Part shown: positions 1-11,035 of the stretch, in pieces
Layout of the letters: each line of letters opens with the position of its first letter
How positions within the stretch are numbered: the first letter of the stretch is position 1
Assembly: GCA_003550325.1 (NCBI GenBank)
Contig: QKWP01000621.1
Location: 1-64,000, forward strand
DNA length: 64,000 nt
Origin: Gigaspora rosea
Taxonomy: Eukaryota > Glomeromycota > Glomeromycetes > Diversisporales > Gigasporaceae
Direction of reading: 5' to 3'
Program-made: the position numbers and the translations under genes
Notes under the pieces: model-generated
The model's database searches: none
Told to the model about the DNA's origin: nothing
Seen by the model: the letters and a program-made list of their open reading frames with translations, nothing else

Positions 1-130
1 CAAGATAGTTAACATTTCTGTAGTAGGGTGAGGGGGTTCAGTTGCTAGGTCTCCAAGAAGAAGATCGGTCTCGACTTCTAGAACAGTAGTCATCTCGATC
101 ATTACGATTATCTCTATTTCTAGAACAGCT

Positions 131-1883
131 TCAGTCTCTATTATAATAATCTTGGTCTCTATTATCTCGACTTCTAGATCTGTTTTTATAAGAGTCATGT
201 CGATAGTTGTTATTATTGGACTGTCTGTTTCTTCCTCGTTCATTACTTTGATTCTTCTTTTTAAGACAACAATGTGCAATAAAGTGTCCGGTTCGACTAC
301 AATAATGGCAGGTAAGAGGTTGTTTAATTGGATTAACTTGTTTAGGGGAATCAGCATAGTTTACAGAGAGGTTAGCAGGTGGTTGCTTCTGAACGAGGTT
401 AATACTAAGTTGAGCGATTTGTTCAGTTAGTTGTTTAATGGCTTGGTCTGTATCTGTATTAGGAGAAGCCATAAGTTTTCCAGTTTCCCATTTACGAGCA
501 GTTTTCATAGCAGCATCAAGATCAGCAGATTCAGAGGCTTGTACATTTATAGCAAACTTAGGACGAAGGCCTTGGATAAAGAGTTGGATTACAAATTCAT
601 CAGGGAAGTCATCGTCAGGGTCAACACGTCGCTTCAGTTTTCTGAACCGGTTAATATAGTCATCAACTGAGTTGGCACCTTGTTTGACATCAAAAAGTTG
701 CTTTTGCCACATAGCTTTTTGTTTTGGGGTAACAAATTGGTCTAGGAACAGATATTTAAAACTAGTATCTTGATTATCCTTATCACTAAAAGCAGTGGGC
801 TTAGTGGTAAGGAAGGAAAACCAGTCTAAGACAATTCCTTTCAAGTAGACAGAGACAAGTCTAATTTCCGGGCAGCATTCTATCGGTTAGCAACGGCAGC
901 ATGCTTGAATTCTGAATACCATTCGAGTGGGTCTTGGGTTCTATCTCCATTAAAGAAATTAACAGGAAGAAGATTCCTTTCAACTCCTCCATGTATAAAC
1001 ACAGTAGCTAAGGTATTAATAGCAGTAGCAGCATTAGCGATTGCTCGTTCAGCCATAATAGGAGGTGGGTTGTTTGCAGGTGAGGTTAGGGAAGGTTCTT
1101 GGTTTTTTTCACTAGTTTCTTTAGTAGTATCTGGTAAAAGTCTATCTAAATTAAAAGTAGAGGTAGTTTCAAAGAAATTTTCAAGGTCTATATCTTGTTG
1201 ATTAGGTGCTAAAACTTTGGGACTTGCAGGTAGGCTAGTATGTTGGAACGAAGAGGTGTGGGAACTAATATCACTATTATGTTCACTAAAAGGGAGTAGG
1301 TTAAAACCAAGAGGAGTAGAGGGGCGATCCTCAGGAGTAATAAGAAGAGATACAGTGTTAAAAGTAGGGCTAGATCCTTCGATAATAGAATACCCTAAGT
1401 CCGGATATCGAGGGTTATAGTTTTCAGTACTGGTGTCTAAGTATGGGTCAAAAGTAGTATAGTCCGCAAAATCAAGAGGAGGTAAAGTTGTGTGATGGGT
1501 AAAGCGTTGAAGAATAGCAAGAGCAATTTTTCTTGGGTTGTCAAGTTCTATTTGATATCGGCAGCTAAAAATAATATCTCGAATACAAGCACAGATAGTA
1601 GCAGGAACTCTAGTAGCAGTCAGGCGAATAAAGTTTCTAGTAGTTTGAGAGGTATAGTAATCAGCAGAGTAGGTACCAGAATACCAATGCCAAAATCTTC
1701 CAAAAGGTGTTCGAGCAAAAACACGACCACTAGTGCGAGGGGAGGATAACACTCTTGACAAGAAAGATTAGAAGCACATAGTTGGTGAGAGTGAAATGGA
1801 AGAGCAGAGTTTTGATAATGTTCTACTAGGTGGTTTCTAATATATCGATTATATAATTCGTTAATATCAGTAGTCATATGCAT
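131..1883 (-). pseudogene. Gag region of the Ty3/Gypsy-like fossil
   Basis: This is the gag-like coding region on the minus strand. Reading from its N-terminal side it has a region rich in Ser/Thr/Pro, then NFFNGDRTQDPLEWYSEF (the usual start of the Retrotrans_gag domain), a helical capsid-like region with KQLFDVKQGANSVDDY and GLRPKFAINVQ, and a C-terminal zinc knuckle CHYCSRTGHFIAHC followed by an Arg/Asn/Ser-rich tail. Gag packages element RNA into particles. The region is broken by a small number of interruptions and is recorded as a fossil. Its N-terminal part is duplicated within 4585-4915. Confidence 0.8.
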
Positions 1884-2208
1884 TATGACTCCTGACTAAA
1901 TCTCAAAATAATTAATTGTTAGTAATATCTTGTTAGTAAGTTTAGTTAAATAGATAGAATCCTTGGGCAAAGAGTCTTTCAGGATGAACAGCAGCAGCAA
2001 ATGTTATAAGAAATAAATAGCAATTAAAATAAATAGAGTCCTTGGGCAAAGAGTCTTCCAGGATGAATGGCAGCAGCAACAGGTTTTATAGAGTCTGTGG
2101 GCAAAGAGACTTCCAGAACGAACAGCAGCAGATAGAGTTGTAGAAGTTTCCAAATATCTTTAATAATATTCAAATGTTTTAAATGTTTTCCACCAGAAGG
2201 CACCAAAT

Positions 2209-2917
2209 GTTACAGTAGGGAGGCCTTCTTTTACTCCTTACTATAACAACGACACGGCTACAGGGATCCTTTATCAGTTTATAGCGGTGTCCAAGAGGTA
2301 GGTATAATTCCTTAGCCTGTAAGAAATTATACTCTTCTCTAAGGGCAGTTCGGTAGAGTATTCAATGAGGAATTATCAATTTTACTATTACTTGATAATA
2401 AACTTGGTGTTATTCAGATAAATAGTTTCTTTATTAATAATCTAAGATAGGGCTATCCTTAGGTTCTGTTCCTAAGAAATCACAGTACAAGATGTATAAT
2501 AAATAGAAGGAGAAGTGGGGTGTCTTTGTCTAGTTTGACTAAGGGAAATTCTGTGTCTTTAAATACATTTTAGAATAAGCATTATAAGCATTGATTTACA
2601 ATGATAAACACTATAATCTACAAGAGCAACATAAGCGTTATAAATGGTATAAGCGTTATAAGCAGTATAAGCGCTATAAGCGTCATAAGCGTCATAAGCG
2701 GTATAAGCGCTATAAGCGTCATAAGCATTATAAGCGTGATAATTGTTATAAGTGTTATAATCGTTATAAGCATTATAATCGGTATAAGCGTTATAAGCGG
2801 TATTAACTATTCTAACTTCTCAAGATAATAATATAATACAATATAATAATAAAATATAATAATAAAAATGAAATAATAAAATAATAAGGTAATATAATAA
2901 ACTATTGTTCTATAACA
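2209..2917 (-). repeat. LTR, first copy (709 bp, TGTTA...TAACA)
   Basis: The LTR has short inverted ends TGTTA/TAACA, joins the primer-binding-site-like sequence on its internal side, and is followed on the outer side by a fragment that matches 43910-43966. A 9-bp minisatellite sits inside it. The near-identical copy at 5240-5947 belongs to the 3-kb duplication and is not a true 3' LTR, because both copies keep the same internal flank. Confidence 0.85.
2570..2806 (+). repeat. 9-bp minisatellite (GTTATAAGC-type) inside the LTR
   Basis: About 25 tandem copies of a 9-bp unit close to ATAAGCGTT, with variants such as ATAAGCGGT, ATAAGCGCT and ATAAGCGTC. Because 9 is a multiple of three, it translates into long pseudo-ORFs (YKRYKRHK-type or ISVISVIS-type); these are artefacts of the repeat. 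The duplicated copy has several unit substitutions. Confidence 0.9.
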
Positions 2918-3060
2918 ATGTTTTTCTCAAAATTATATATTTCTGAGTTTCAGCCCTTTCTACTGCAATGGCCCATATATTTAATTTTATTTATGAATTT
3001 ATTATCCACATTATATTATTATTTATGTTTGCTCCTGTTGATAATGTTACCAGGAGTAAA
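2918..3060 (+). pseudogene. HNH-type gene fragment and dispersed repeat next to the LTR
   Basis: The first ~45 bp encode FSKLYISEFQPFLLQW, the same peptide that precedes an HNH-like core at 43907-44060. The following bases (TTTGCTCCTGTTGATAATGT...CCAGGAGTA) match 47655-47690, next to another HNH/AP2-type gene. This places the LTR insertion inside an older copy of that repeat. The same fragment recurs at 5948-6090. Confidence 0.6.
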
Positions 3061-4235
3061 CCTGTCTGCATCATAACCAATACAAATGCGTATTGTGCGT
3101 ATGAGCCCCTGTGAATACAAACAATACAAATGCGTATGCGGTGAGATACAGTTAGTTTTTAGTGTGATGGCCATCTGGCCGATCCGCATTATAGTGTTAT
3201 TTTAGAAATTAATAGCTGCCTTTTTCCAAAAAATTTAATTAGTGATTTTACTAATGGGAATACCCAGCAATTTTTGAGTTACTTAGTAGCTGCCTTTTGA
3301 ATACCCGGCAGTTGCTTTTTTTAACACTAATAATAAATAGTAAACTGCTTTCTGAATTACCCAGCAGCTGCTTTGGAAATACCCAGCCTGCCTTTTTTTA
3401 CTTATAGAATTTTAATAGTAATTTTACTTTAAATTTCTGAAAAAAAAAGAAAAATGTTCAAAAATGATTTTTACAAAATTATTGATGTTTTCGAAAGAAA
3501 AAAGCCATTCCAAACGAATATTCAACCAAAGCACTTGAAATTTCAGAAAGCAAAACTTTATTTGATTATCTAAAAATTTTAATAATGCGCAGTAATAGAT
3601 TAATTTTGAACTTTTGAAAATCAGGGTTGGGTATCATGGGTTTTTTGTCCTTTTCATCACAGAAATTCCCAAAAAAACGTCTGAACTAAAAATCTAAATA
3701 TCTCCGTCAATATTTGACCAAAAAACTGAAATTTAACTGTATACTCTCGAATGTCTATTCTATCAACTTACTTAATCATAGTTGTGAGGTTTCATTTAGA
3801 GAAATACCTTCTAGAATTATTGAAGTTAGTGTAAAATTTACAAAAACGTAGGTATTCGAATTTTACAAAAACGTTGATATCTCCAAGAATTTTTAATATT
3901 TTTATGAAATTTGAAATCCAAATGCTCTGAGATATGCTCTACAATTTTAAATTAGTAAGCAAGTGAGGTTAGCATAATAAATATTTTTGTAAATAAGCGG
4001 CAAAAGGTGGGTATTCTTTGAAACGTATATAGAAAAGAACAAAAATTGTTACATTTTTGTTTAAATTTTTTATTTATATTGTATTTTATTTTATTTTTGT
4101 ATTTATTTTTTTTTTATATTTGATATTCTATACTTATTTTAGTAAATATTTTTTATATATTTATTTTATACTTAATATGGTAATAAATTTAAAATTTAAT
4201 TTATTTAAAAGTATTTAAAAAGCGCACATAAGATA
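3061..4235. other. Gene-free stretch with degenerate GAATACCC-type repeats
   Basis: No credible gene. Between 3240 and 3400 short blocks close to GCTGCCTTTTGAATACCCGGCA recur three or four times in degenerate form. From 3420 to 4030 the sequence looks like decayed non-autonomous transposon DNA; a GGTGGGTATTCTTTG near 4015 could be the inverted partner of the GAATACCC blocks. The whole stretch is duplicated at 6091-7264. Confidence 0.5.
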
Positions 4236-4583
4236 TTGATCGGCAGTTAACTGCTTTTAAACAAAAAATAGGTGGTGGACAATTTTTACATAATCAAGCT
4301 GTAACTTATTATTGTTTTACTTGTAAAGAAAAATTTAAATGTAATGTTAAAAAAACAAATAATAAAAAAGAAAAAGAACAACGTGAAAAACAATTCAAAC
4401 AGTCTAGTACACCAGAATGTGAATTATGCCAATTAAAACATTGGCATTGTTCTGATAAAAAATGTACAAATTGTTGTATGTTAAATAAATGTAATGAAAT
4501 TAAATGTGATTATTGTAAAGCAAATAATCTTGAATGTATACGATTATTACCAACAACTCAGGAAGCTTTTGATAAGAATAAAG

Positions 4584-4584
4584 N
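4584..4584. other. Single ambiguous base at the duplication junction
   Basis: This is the only N noticed in the window. It lies exactly where copy 1 ends within the Rep-like fossil and copy 2 starts within gag. A one-base gap placed between two overlapping sequence ends would look like this. Confidence 0.95.
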
Positions 4585-5239
4585 TGATATCGGCAGCTAA
4601 AAATAATATCTCGAATACAAGCACAGATAGTAGCAGGAACTCTAGTAGCAGTCAGGCGAATAAAGTTTCTAGTAGTTTGAGAGGTATAGTAATCAGCAGA
4701 GTAGGTACCAGAATACCAATGCCAAAATCTTCCAAAAGGTGTTCGAGCAAAAACACGACCACTAGTGCGAGGGGAGGATAACACTCTTGACAAGAAAGAT
4801 TAGAAGCACATAGTTGGTGAGAGTGAAATGGAAGAGCAGAGTTTTGATAATGTTCTACTAGGTGGTTTCTAATATATCGATTATATAATTCGTTAATATC
4901 AGTAGTCATATGCATTATGACTCCTGACTAAATCTCAAAATAATTAATTGTTAGTAATATCTTGTTAGTAAGTTTAGTTAAATAGATAGAATCCTTGGGC
5001 AAAGAGTCTTTCAGGATGAACAGCAGCAGCAAATGTTATAAGAAATAAATAGCAATTAAAATAAATAGAGTCCTTGGGCAAAGAGTCTTCCAGGATGAAT
5101 GGCAGCAGCAACAGGTTTTATAGAGTCTGTGGGCAAAGAGACTTCCAGAACGAACAGCAGCAGATAGAGTTGTAGAAGTTTCCAAATATCTTTAATAATA
5201 TTCAAATGTTTTAAATGTTTTCCACCAGAAGGCACCAAA

Positions 5240-5947
5240 TGTTACAGTAGGGAGGCCTTCTTTTACTCCTTACTATAACAACGACACGGCTACAGGGATC
5301 CTTTATCAGTTTATAGCGGTGTCCAAGAGGTAGGTATAATTCCTTAGCCTGTAAGAAATTATACTCTTCTCTAAGGGCAGTTCGGTAGAGTATTCAATGA
5401 GGAATTATCAATTTTACTATTACTTGATAATAAACTTGGTGTTATTCAGATAAATAGTTTCTTTATTAATAATCTAAGATAGGGCTATCCTTAGGTTCTG
5501 TTCCTAAGAAATCCAGTACAAGATGTATAATAAATAGAAGGAGAAGTGGGGTGTCTTCGTCTAGTTTGACTAAGGGAAATTCTGTGTCTTTAAATACATT
5601 TTAGAATAAGCGTTATAAGCGTTGATTTACAATGTAAACACTATAATCTACAAGAGCAACATAAGCGTTATAAACGGTATAAGCATTATAAGCGGTATAA
5701 ACGCTATAAGCATCATAAGCGTCATAAGCGGTATAAGCGCTATAAGTGTCATAAGCATTATAAGCGTGATAATCATTATAAGCGTTATAATCGTTATAAG
5801 CATTATAATCGGTATAAGCGTTATAAGCGGTATTAACTATTCTAACTTCTCAAGATAATAATATAATACAATATAATAATAAAATATAATAATAAAAATG
5901 AAATAATAAAATAATAAGGTAATATAATAAACTATTGTTCTATAACA
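5240..5947 (-). repeat. LTR, second copy (within the duplication)
   Basis: It has the same TGTTA/TAACA ends and the same flanks on both sides as the LTR at 2209-2917. It is therefore a by-product of the large duplication or of assembly, not an independent insertion. Confidence 0.85.
5600..5837 (+). repeat. 9-bp minisatellite, duplicated copy
   Basis: Same array as at 2570-2806 with several single-unit differences (for example more ATAAACGGT- and ATAAGCATC-type units). This is one of the few places where the two 3-kb copies differ. Confidence 0.88.
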
Positions 5948-7264
5948 ATGTTTTTCTCAAAATTATATATTTCTGAGTTTCAGCCCTTTCTACTGCAATG
6001 GCCCATATATTTAATTTTATTTATGAATTTATTATCCACATTATATTATTATTTATGTTTGCTCCTGTTGATAATGTTACCAGGAGTAAACCTGTCTGCA
6101 TCATAACCAATACAAATGCGTATTGTGCGTATGAGCCCCTGTGAATACAAACAATACAAATGCGTATGCGGTGAGATACAGTTAGTTTTTAGTGTGATGG
6201 CCATCTGGCCGATCCGCATTATAGTGTTATTTTAGAAATTAATAGCTGCCTTTTTCCAAAAAATTTAATTAGTGATTTTACTAATGGGAATACCCAGCAA
6301 TTTTTGAGTTACTTAGTAGCTGCCTTTTGAATACCCGGCAGTTGCTTTTTTTAACACTAATAATAAATAGTAAACTGCTTTCTGAATTACCCAGCAGCTG
6401 CTTTGGAAATACCCAGCCTGCCTTTTTTTACTTATAGAATTTTAATAGTAATTTTACTTTAAATTTCTGAAAAAAAAAGAAAAATGTTCAAAAATGATTT
6501 TTACAAAATTATTGATGTTTTCGAAAGAAAAAAGCCATTCCAAACGAATATTCAACCAAAGCACTTGAAATTTCAGAAAGCAAAACTTTATTTGATTATC
6601 TAAAAATTTTAATAATGCGCAGTAATAGATTAATTTTGAACTTTTGAAAATCAGGGTTGGGTATCATGGGTTTTTTGTCCTTTTCATCACAGAAATTCCC
6701 AAAAAAACGTCTGAACTAAAAATCTAAATATCTCCGTCAATATTTGACCAAAAAACTGAAATTTAACTGTATACTCTCGAATGTCTATTCTATCAACTTA
6801 CTTAATCATAGTTGTGAGGTTTCATTTAGAGAAATACCTTCTAGAATTATTGAAGTTAGTGTAAAATTTACAAAAACGTAGGTATTCGAATTTTACAAAA
6901 ACGTTGATATCTCCAAGAATTTTTAATATTTTTATGAAATTTGAAATCCAAATGCTCTGAGATATGCTCTACAATTTTAAATTAGTAAGCAAGTGAGGTT
7001 AGCATAATAAATATTTTTGTAAATAAGCGGCAAAAGGTGGGTATTCTTTGAAACGTATATAGAAAAGAACAAAAATTGTTACATTTTTGTTTAAATTTTT
7101 TATTTATATTGTATTTTATTTTATTTTTGTATTTATTTTTTTTTTATATTTGATATTCTATACTTATTTTAGTAAATATTTTTTATATATTTATTTTATA
7201 CTTAATATGGTAATAAATTTAAAATTTAATTTATTTAAAAGTATTTAAAAAGCGCACATAAGAT

Positions 7265-9029
7265 ATTGATCGGCAGTTAACTGCTTTTAAACAAAAAATA
7301 GGTGGTGGACAATTTTTACATAATCAAGCTGTAACTTATTATTGTTTTACTTGTAAAGAAAAATTTAAATGTAATGTTAAAAAAACAAATAATAAAAAAG
7401 AAAAAGAACAACGTGAAAAACAATTCAAACAGTCTAGTACACCAGAATGTGAATTATGCCAATTAAAACATTGGCATTGTTCTGATAAAAAATGTACAAA
7501 TTGTTGTATGTTAAATAAATGTAATGAAATTAAATGTGATTATTGTAAAGCAAATAATCTTGAATGTATACGATTATTACCAACAACTCAGGAAGCTTTT
7601 GATAAGAATAAAGATAAAGTTTCTTATATTGTTGGTAAATATGAACCTACAGAATCAGGTAGATTGCATGCTCAAATATATATACAATTACATAAAAATA
7701 AAAGACAAACTATAACAAGTGCTAAAAAAATATTTAATGATGAATCATTGATATTTCAAACCAAATTAGGTGGCACATCTGAACAAAACTGTAACTATAT
7801 TTTAAAAATCTATGACAGATGTAAAAAACATTCTGGTTGTCAATGCGATTTTTTTGATCTCACAAAAATTTTTAATAAATGTGATATAACATGTGAACGA
7901 AAGATTGCTACTTGGGGAAGAGGTGAATATCCAAAAGAGATTGTGGGTCCATTTGAATTTGGTGAATATTGAGAATTAGAAAGTACCAAACAAAATAAAA
8001 AAGATATAAATAAATATAAAGCTGATGAATATGAAGGTGGAATAGAAAGCAATGATATGTTGTTAAATGAAAATAAAACATCACTCGAAATCTTTAAAGC
8101 AAATAAAGATAAAATTTTATACTGTAAAAGTTATGAAACAATGACAAGAATTTATAATGATCTACAAAAAGAAAAAAAAGAAAAAAAAGGGGATAGATTC
8201 TGGTGTCCACTTACATTTTATCTTTATGGTTTGGGTGGAAGTAGAAAATCTGACTTGTTACAGAATTATTTTGTGATGAATTATATAAAAAACCAAAAAA
8301 ACAAAGAAATAACTGGTGGAATAGATATAACGAACATGAAATAGTCCTCCTTGATGAATTTTATTCAAAAATAGAATGGTGAGATATGGTTAATATTATG
8401 AATGATACAGCATATCCTGTAGAGCAAAAATCAAAAGGATTTGTGCCTTTTGTTCCAAAATATATATTTTTAACAGCAAGAAAAGCACCAAATGAAGCAT
8501 ATAATTTTAGTAAAAGGCATGATAAAGAAGATTCAACACAGCATAATTGGGGTCAATTTCAACGATGTCTTGATTATATAATTGAATTTAGGGGTTAGTG
8601 GCATGATGAAATTGAAAAACGTACTACTGAAATTATATTCCATAAAGGTGATGAACAAAAATTTCGCTCAATGATATGGAATATTAAATATCAAAATGGT
8701 GAAAATAATGTTGATAAAATAATTGAAAAAAGCAAAAAAATAAATCAAAATCAAGGAATTCATACTGTAATAGGAAATATTGTTTATTGGAAAAAAGATT
8801 TTCCTGAGTTTAAAAAACGGTATTTACAAAATTATCCAAAATCAAAAAATTATTTGAGTATTGACAAGAAATATTAACAGAGAATAAAAAAATTATTTTA
8901 ACAAATTTATCATTATCTAAAATTTCAAATAAACGAAAAATAGATAATATATTAGAAACTAATAAAACAATTGAAATTAGTAGTGAAGAAAATTCTTTAG
9001 AAAATGAAAATAAACGAAAAAAAGCATAA
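7265..9029 (+). pseudogene. CRESS-DNA virus Rep-like fossil
   Basis: This is an endogenous relative of the replication initiator of circular Rep-encoding ssDNA viruses. In order it has a Cys-rich N-terminal segment (about 7320-7560, many CxxC pairs), an HUH-endonuclease region with the HxQ-type motif HAQIYIQ (7666-7686), a superfamily 3 helicase with a Walker-A-like segment near 8224-8250 and a Walker-B-like VLLDEF near 8343-8361, the FVPKYIFLTA block near 8440-8475, and a Lys/Arg-rich tail ending in KRKKA. It is broken by several interruptions and is a fossil. The first ~350 bp also occur at 4236-4583. The Cys-rich leader is unusual for Rep proteins and may be part of the original gene or host DNA fused upstream. 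Confidence 0.75.
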
Positions 9030-9110
9030 TTTTATGTATTTTTTATATAGATAGGGTTATTTCAATTAAAATATTTATGATAATTCTTTATTGATTAATA
9101 ATAATAATTC

Positions 9111-9608
9111 TTATTCATTTCCTTTTTTGAAACAATAATTTTCTACAAATAGCTTATACTTAGTTTTGTAATCTTTTTCACATTTAATAATAAAATTTAT
9201 ATTATTTTGAAAAAAAATTGGATAATAATTAATTGAAACTAAACTTTCTAGATATACAAAATTAATTTCTTTAAATTTGTTAAAAAATTGGTTTGTAATT
9301 TTTTGTACATATAACATTTTTGGAAATACTTGATAATAGTTTTTTTTTAAATCATTTTTTATCTTGTTATTATATGATCCAGAATAATAACAAAAAGAAC
9401 CATTAAACAATTTATTTCCTAAATATGATTTTTCTGATCCTGTTTTTCTATAACAAAAAATAAATATTGGCTTTTTTGTAAAATAATATTGACAAATATT
9501 ATATGACCAAATTGTCTCAAATGTAATTTTAAATTTAAAATTTAGTATTTTAAAAATATTAATATTTGTTTCAAGAGGAAATTGATTCTTTTTTTTTTTA
9601 CAGCACAA
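9111..9608 (-). CDS. Unrecognised 165-aa ORF with a P-loop-like segment
   Basis: The open frame lies tail to tail with the Rep-like fossil, as the second gene of an ambisense CRESS virus would, but no capsid features are recognisable. A segment KPIFIFCYRKTGSEKSYLG resembles a P-loop region. The rest is rich in Asn, Lys, Phe and Tyr. It may be a decayed ATPase-like gene that entered with the same virus, or chance. Recorded as a possible fossil. Confidence 0.35.
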   Translation of the reverse strand: MCCKKKKNQFPLETNINIFKILNFKFKITFETIWSYNICQYYFTKKPIFIFCYRKTGSEKSYLGNKLFNGSFCYYSGSYNNKIKNDLKKNYYQVFPKMLYVQKITNQFFNKFKEINFVYLESLVSINYYPIFFQNNINFIIKCEKDYKTKYKLFVENYCFKKGNE

Positions 9609-9658
9609 AAAAAGGTGGCTATATGACTTCTTATAATAATTTATATAAATTAAATATT

Positions 9659-9734
9659 ACCAAATCAAGTATAAAATAAACAATATAAAAAACTATTAAC
9701 CAAATTGAGTATAAAATAAATAATATAAAAAATT
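9659..9734 (+). promoter_or_regulatory. Two tandem copies of a 34-bp TATAAAATA-containing motif
   Basis: Two 40-bp-spaced copies of ACCAAATTGAGTATAAAATA followed by AATAATATAAAAAA lie 65-140 bp upstream of the exchanger ATG at 9799. The same motif recurs inverted at 15391-15426 and 21148-21183. Each copy contains a TATA-box-like GTATAAAATA. A core-promoter role is an inference. Confidence 0.45.
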
Positions 9735-9798
9735 ATAATTATTAAATAAAATATAAAAACATGAAATATTAATTGTCTGTAAAAATAAAATTTTTAAT

Positions 9799-10903
9799 AT
9801 GATTAAATATTTGATTGCTTTAAAAAAAAATGGCCGATATCTCAATATTCTTTTAGTTTTTATTGTACCAGTTCTGGTTACATATTATGCTAAAATTAAT
9901 ATCAATACTATTGGTGTCTTTATTATGGCACTTTTGAGTTTAATTCCATTATGTAAAATTATTAATAATATGACTGAAATTCTTTCAGGCTATACTTCTA
10001 AAAATTTTGGTATTTTGATAATGACAATTCTTGGTAATCTTTCTGATTTAATTATCATGGGACCTTTTTTTTCAAAAGGGCATTCTGATATTGTTCATGG
10101 AATGATTATTGGAAATTTAGTATCAATACTTCTTTTGTTAGGTACAGGTCCTTTAATTGGATGTTATAAAAATACTACACTTAAATTTGATAAGATTATG
10201 GGTCAAAATTATTCTTTTACTGTACTTTTCTATTTATTAATTTATTTTTTTTAGCTCATTTGTAAATTTATCAATATCAGAATTTAGATTTATTAATATT
10301 GTTTTTATTATAGTTTATTTCTGTTATTTATATTATATATTTGCTATACATCCAAAAGTTATTTCAAAAGAAAGAAATGAAATTGATGATTATGATGTTT
10401 CGATAGATATTGATGATGAAACAGAATGTGTAAAAAAAATAACCAAATATTTAAAAGTATTTAAAATTTTTTTATGTGTTTTTATTATATCTATTGTTTT
10501 AGCATTGGTATTTTTAGTGTTAAGCATAATGGAATCTTTGGTTGAAGATTTAAATTTATCAAAAAATTTTCTTTCGATTATAGTATTTGGTTTTATTGGT
10601 GGTGTGCCTGAACATGCTATATCTATTAATAGTTTTTATAAAGATGATTCAGATTCGGGATTAAACAATGCTTTTGGATTAAATTTAATAATGATGGGTG
10701 GTGTTTTACCTATTTTTACTATTTTAGGCTGGATTATGAACTTACCATTTTCGGTAGTTATATTTTCACCAATTTTGATTTTAATTTTTATAACCTATAT
10801 ATTAGTACATTTTGCGATTTCAGATGGTATTACACATAGCATAGAAGGAATTTTAATGTTTTCACTGTATATTATAATAGCAAAAATACTTTTTTCAAGT
10901 TAA
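9799..10903 (+). pseudogene. Ca2+/H+ exchanger, CAX/VCX family, one frame change
   Basis: This codes for a vacuolar-type Ca2+/H+ antiporter, which moves Ca2+ into the vacuole against the proton gradient. The first half (10 to ~150 aa) has hydrophobic helices and the alpha-1 repeat motif GNLSDLI (10033-10053), like the family's GNxxEL. The second half has the alpha-2 motif GGVPEHAIS (10598-10624), like GNAAEH. Further matches to the family are LVLSIMESLVEDLNLS, a GWIM stretch and LVHFAISDGITHSIEGILMFS. An acidic loop with DDYDVSIDIDDE lies between the halves. The total of ~368 aa fits the family. The halves are in different frames; the open frame of the second half extends back to about 10253, so a single change in the T8 run at 10245-10252 accounts for it. 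It could be a sequencing slip, a young pseudogene or, less likely, an intron. Confidence 0.8.
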
Positions 10904-10909
10904 ATTATA

Positions 10910-11035
10910 TTTTATTTATTTTTATTTATACAAATATGATATTTAGTAAACTAAACTATATTTAATTTATCTATTATTTCTCCAAGTTAGCGATTGATTC
11001 ATTATACTGAATTTATGTCTCATGAATTGTAAAAT
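10910..11035. other. Short AT-rich spacer
   Basis: Follows the exchanger stop. Nothing recognised. Confidence 0.5.

Larger units (their letters stand above)
1..2917 (-). mobile_element. Ty3/Gypsy-like LTR retrotransposon fossil, 5' portion
   Basis: The element reads on the minus strand. Its 5' LTR lies at 2209-2917, a primer-binding-site-like stretch (minus strand TTTGGTGCCTTCTGG) directly abuts the LTR at about 2194-2208, and the gag region follows to the window start. The remaining pol part lies outside the window. Retrotrans_gag features (a YFNGD-like block with EWYSEF, and the KQLFDVKQGANSVDDYINRF region) and a CCHC knuckle place it in Ty3/Gypsy. The gag region is broken by about two or three interruptions. 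Age looks moderate: the LTR ends and gag motifs are still readable. The LTR sits against an HNH-type gene fragment that continues from 2918, which suggests insertion into an older repeat. Confidence 0.85.
1553..4583. repeat. 3.03-kb direct duplication, copy 1
   Basis: The 3031-bp segment runs from inside gag through the LTR, an intergenic stretch and the first ~350 bp of the CRESS Rep-like fossil. It recurs almost base for base at 4585-7613, and the two copies abut with only an N between them. Visible differences are a few indels of one or two bases and substitutions in the minisatellite. Confidence 0.95.
4585..7613. repeat. 3.03-kb direct duplication, copy 2
   Basis: The 3029-bp copy of 1553-4583 contains the gag N-terminal fragment (4585-4915), the LTR (5240-5947), its minisatellite, the intergenic stretch and the start of the Rep-like fossil. 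The Rep-like fossil continues beyond this copy, while gag continues only upstream of copy 1. The original arrangement is therefore one copy of each. Confidence 0.95.

Noticed and set aside
2591-5858. Long plus-strand frames with YKRYKRHK or ISVISVIS repeats
   Set aside because: They are translations of the 9-bp minisatellite and occur in several frames at once.
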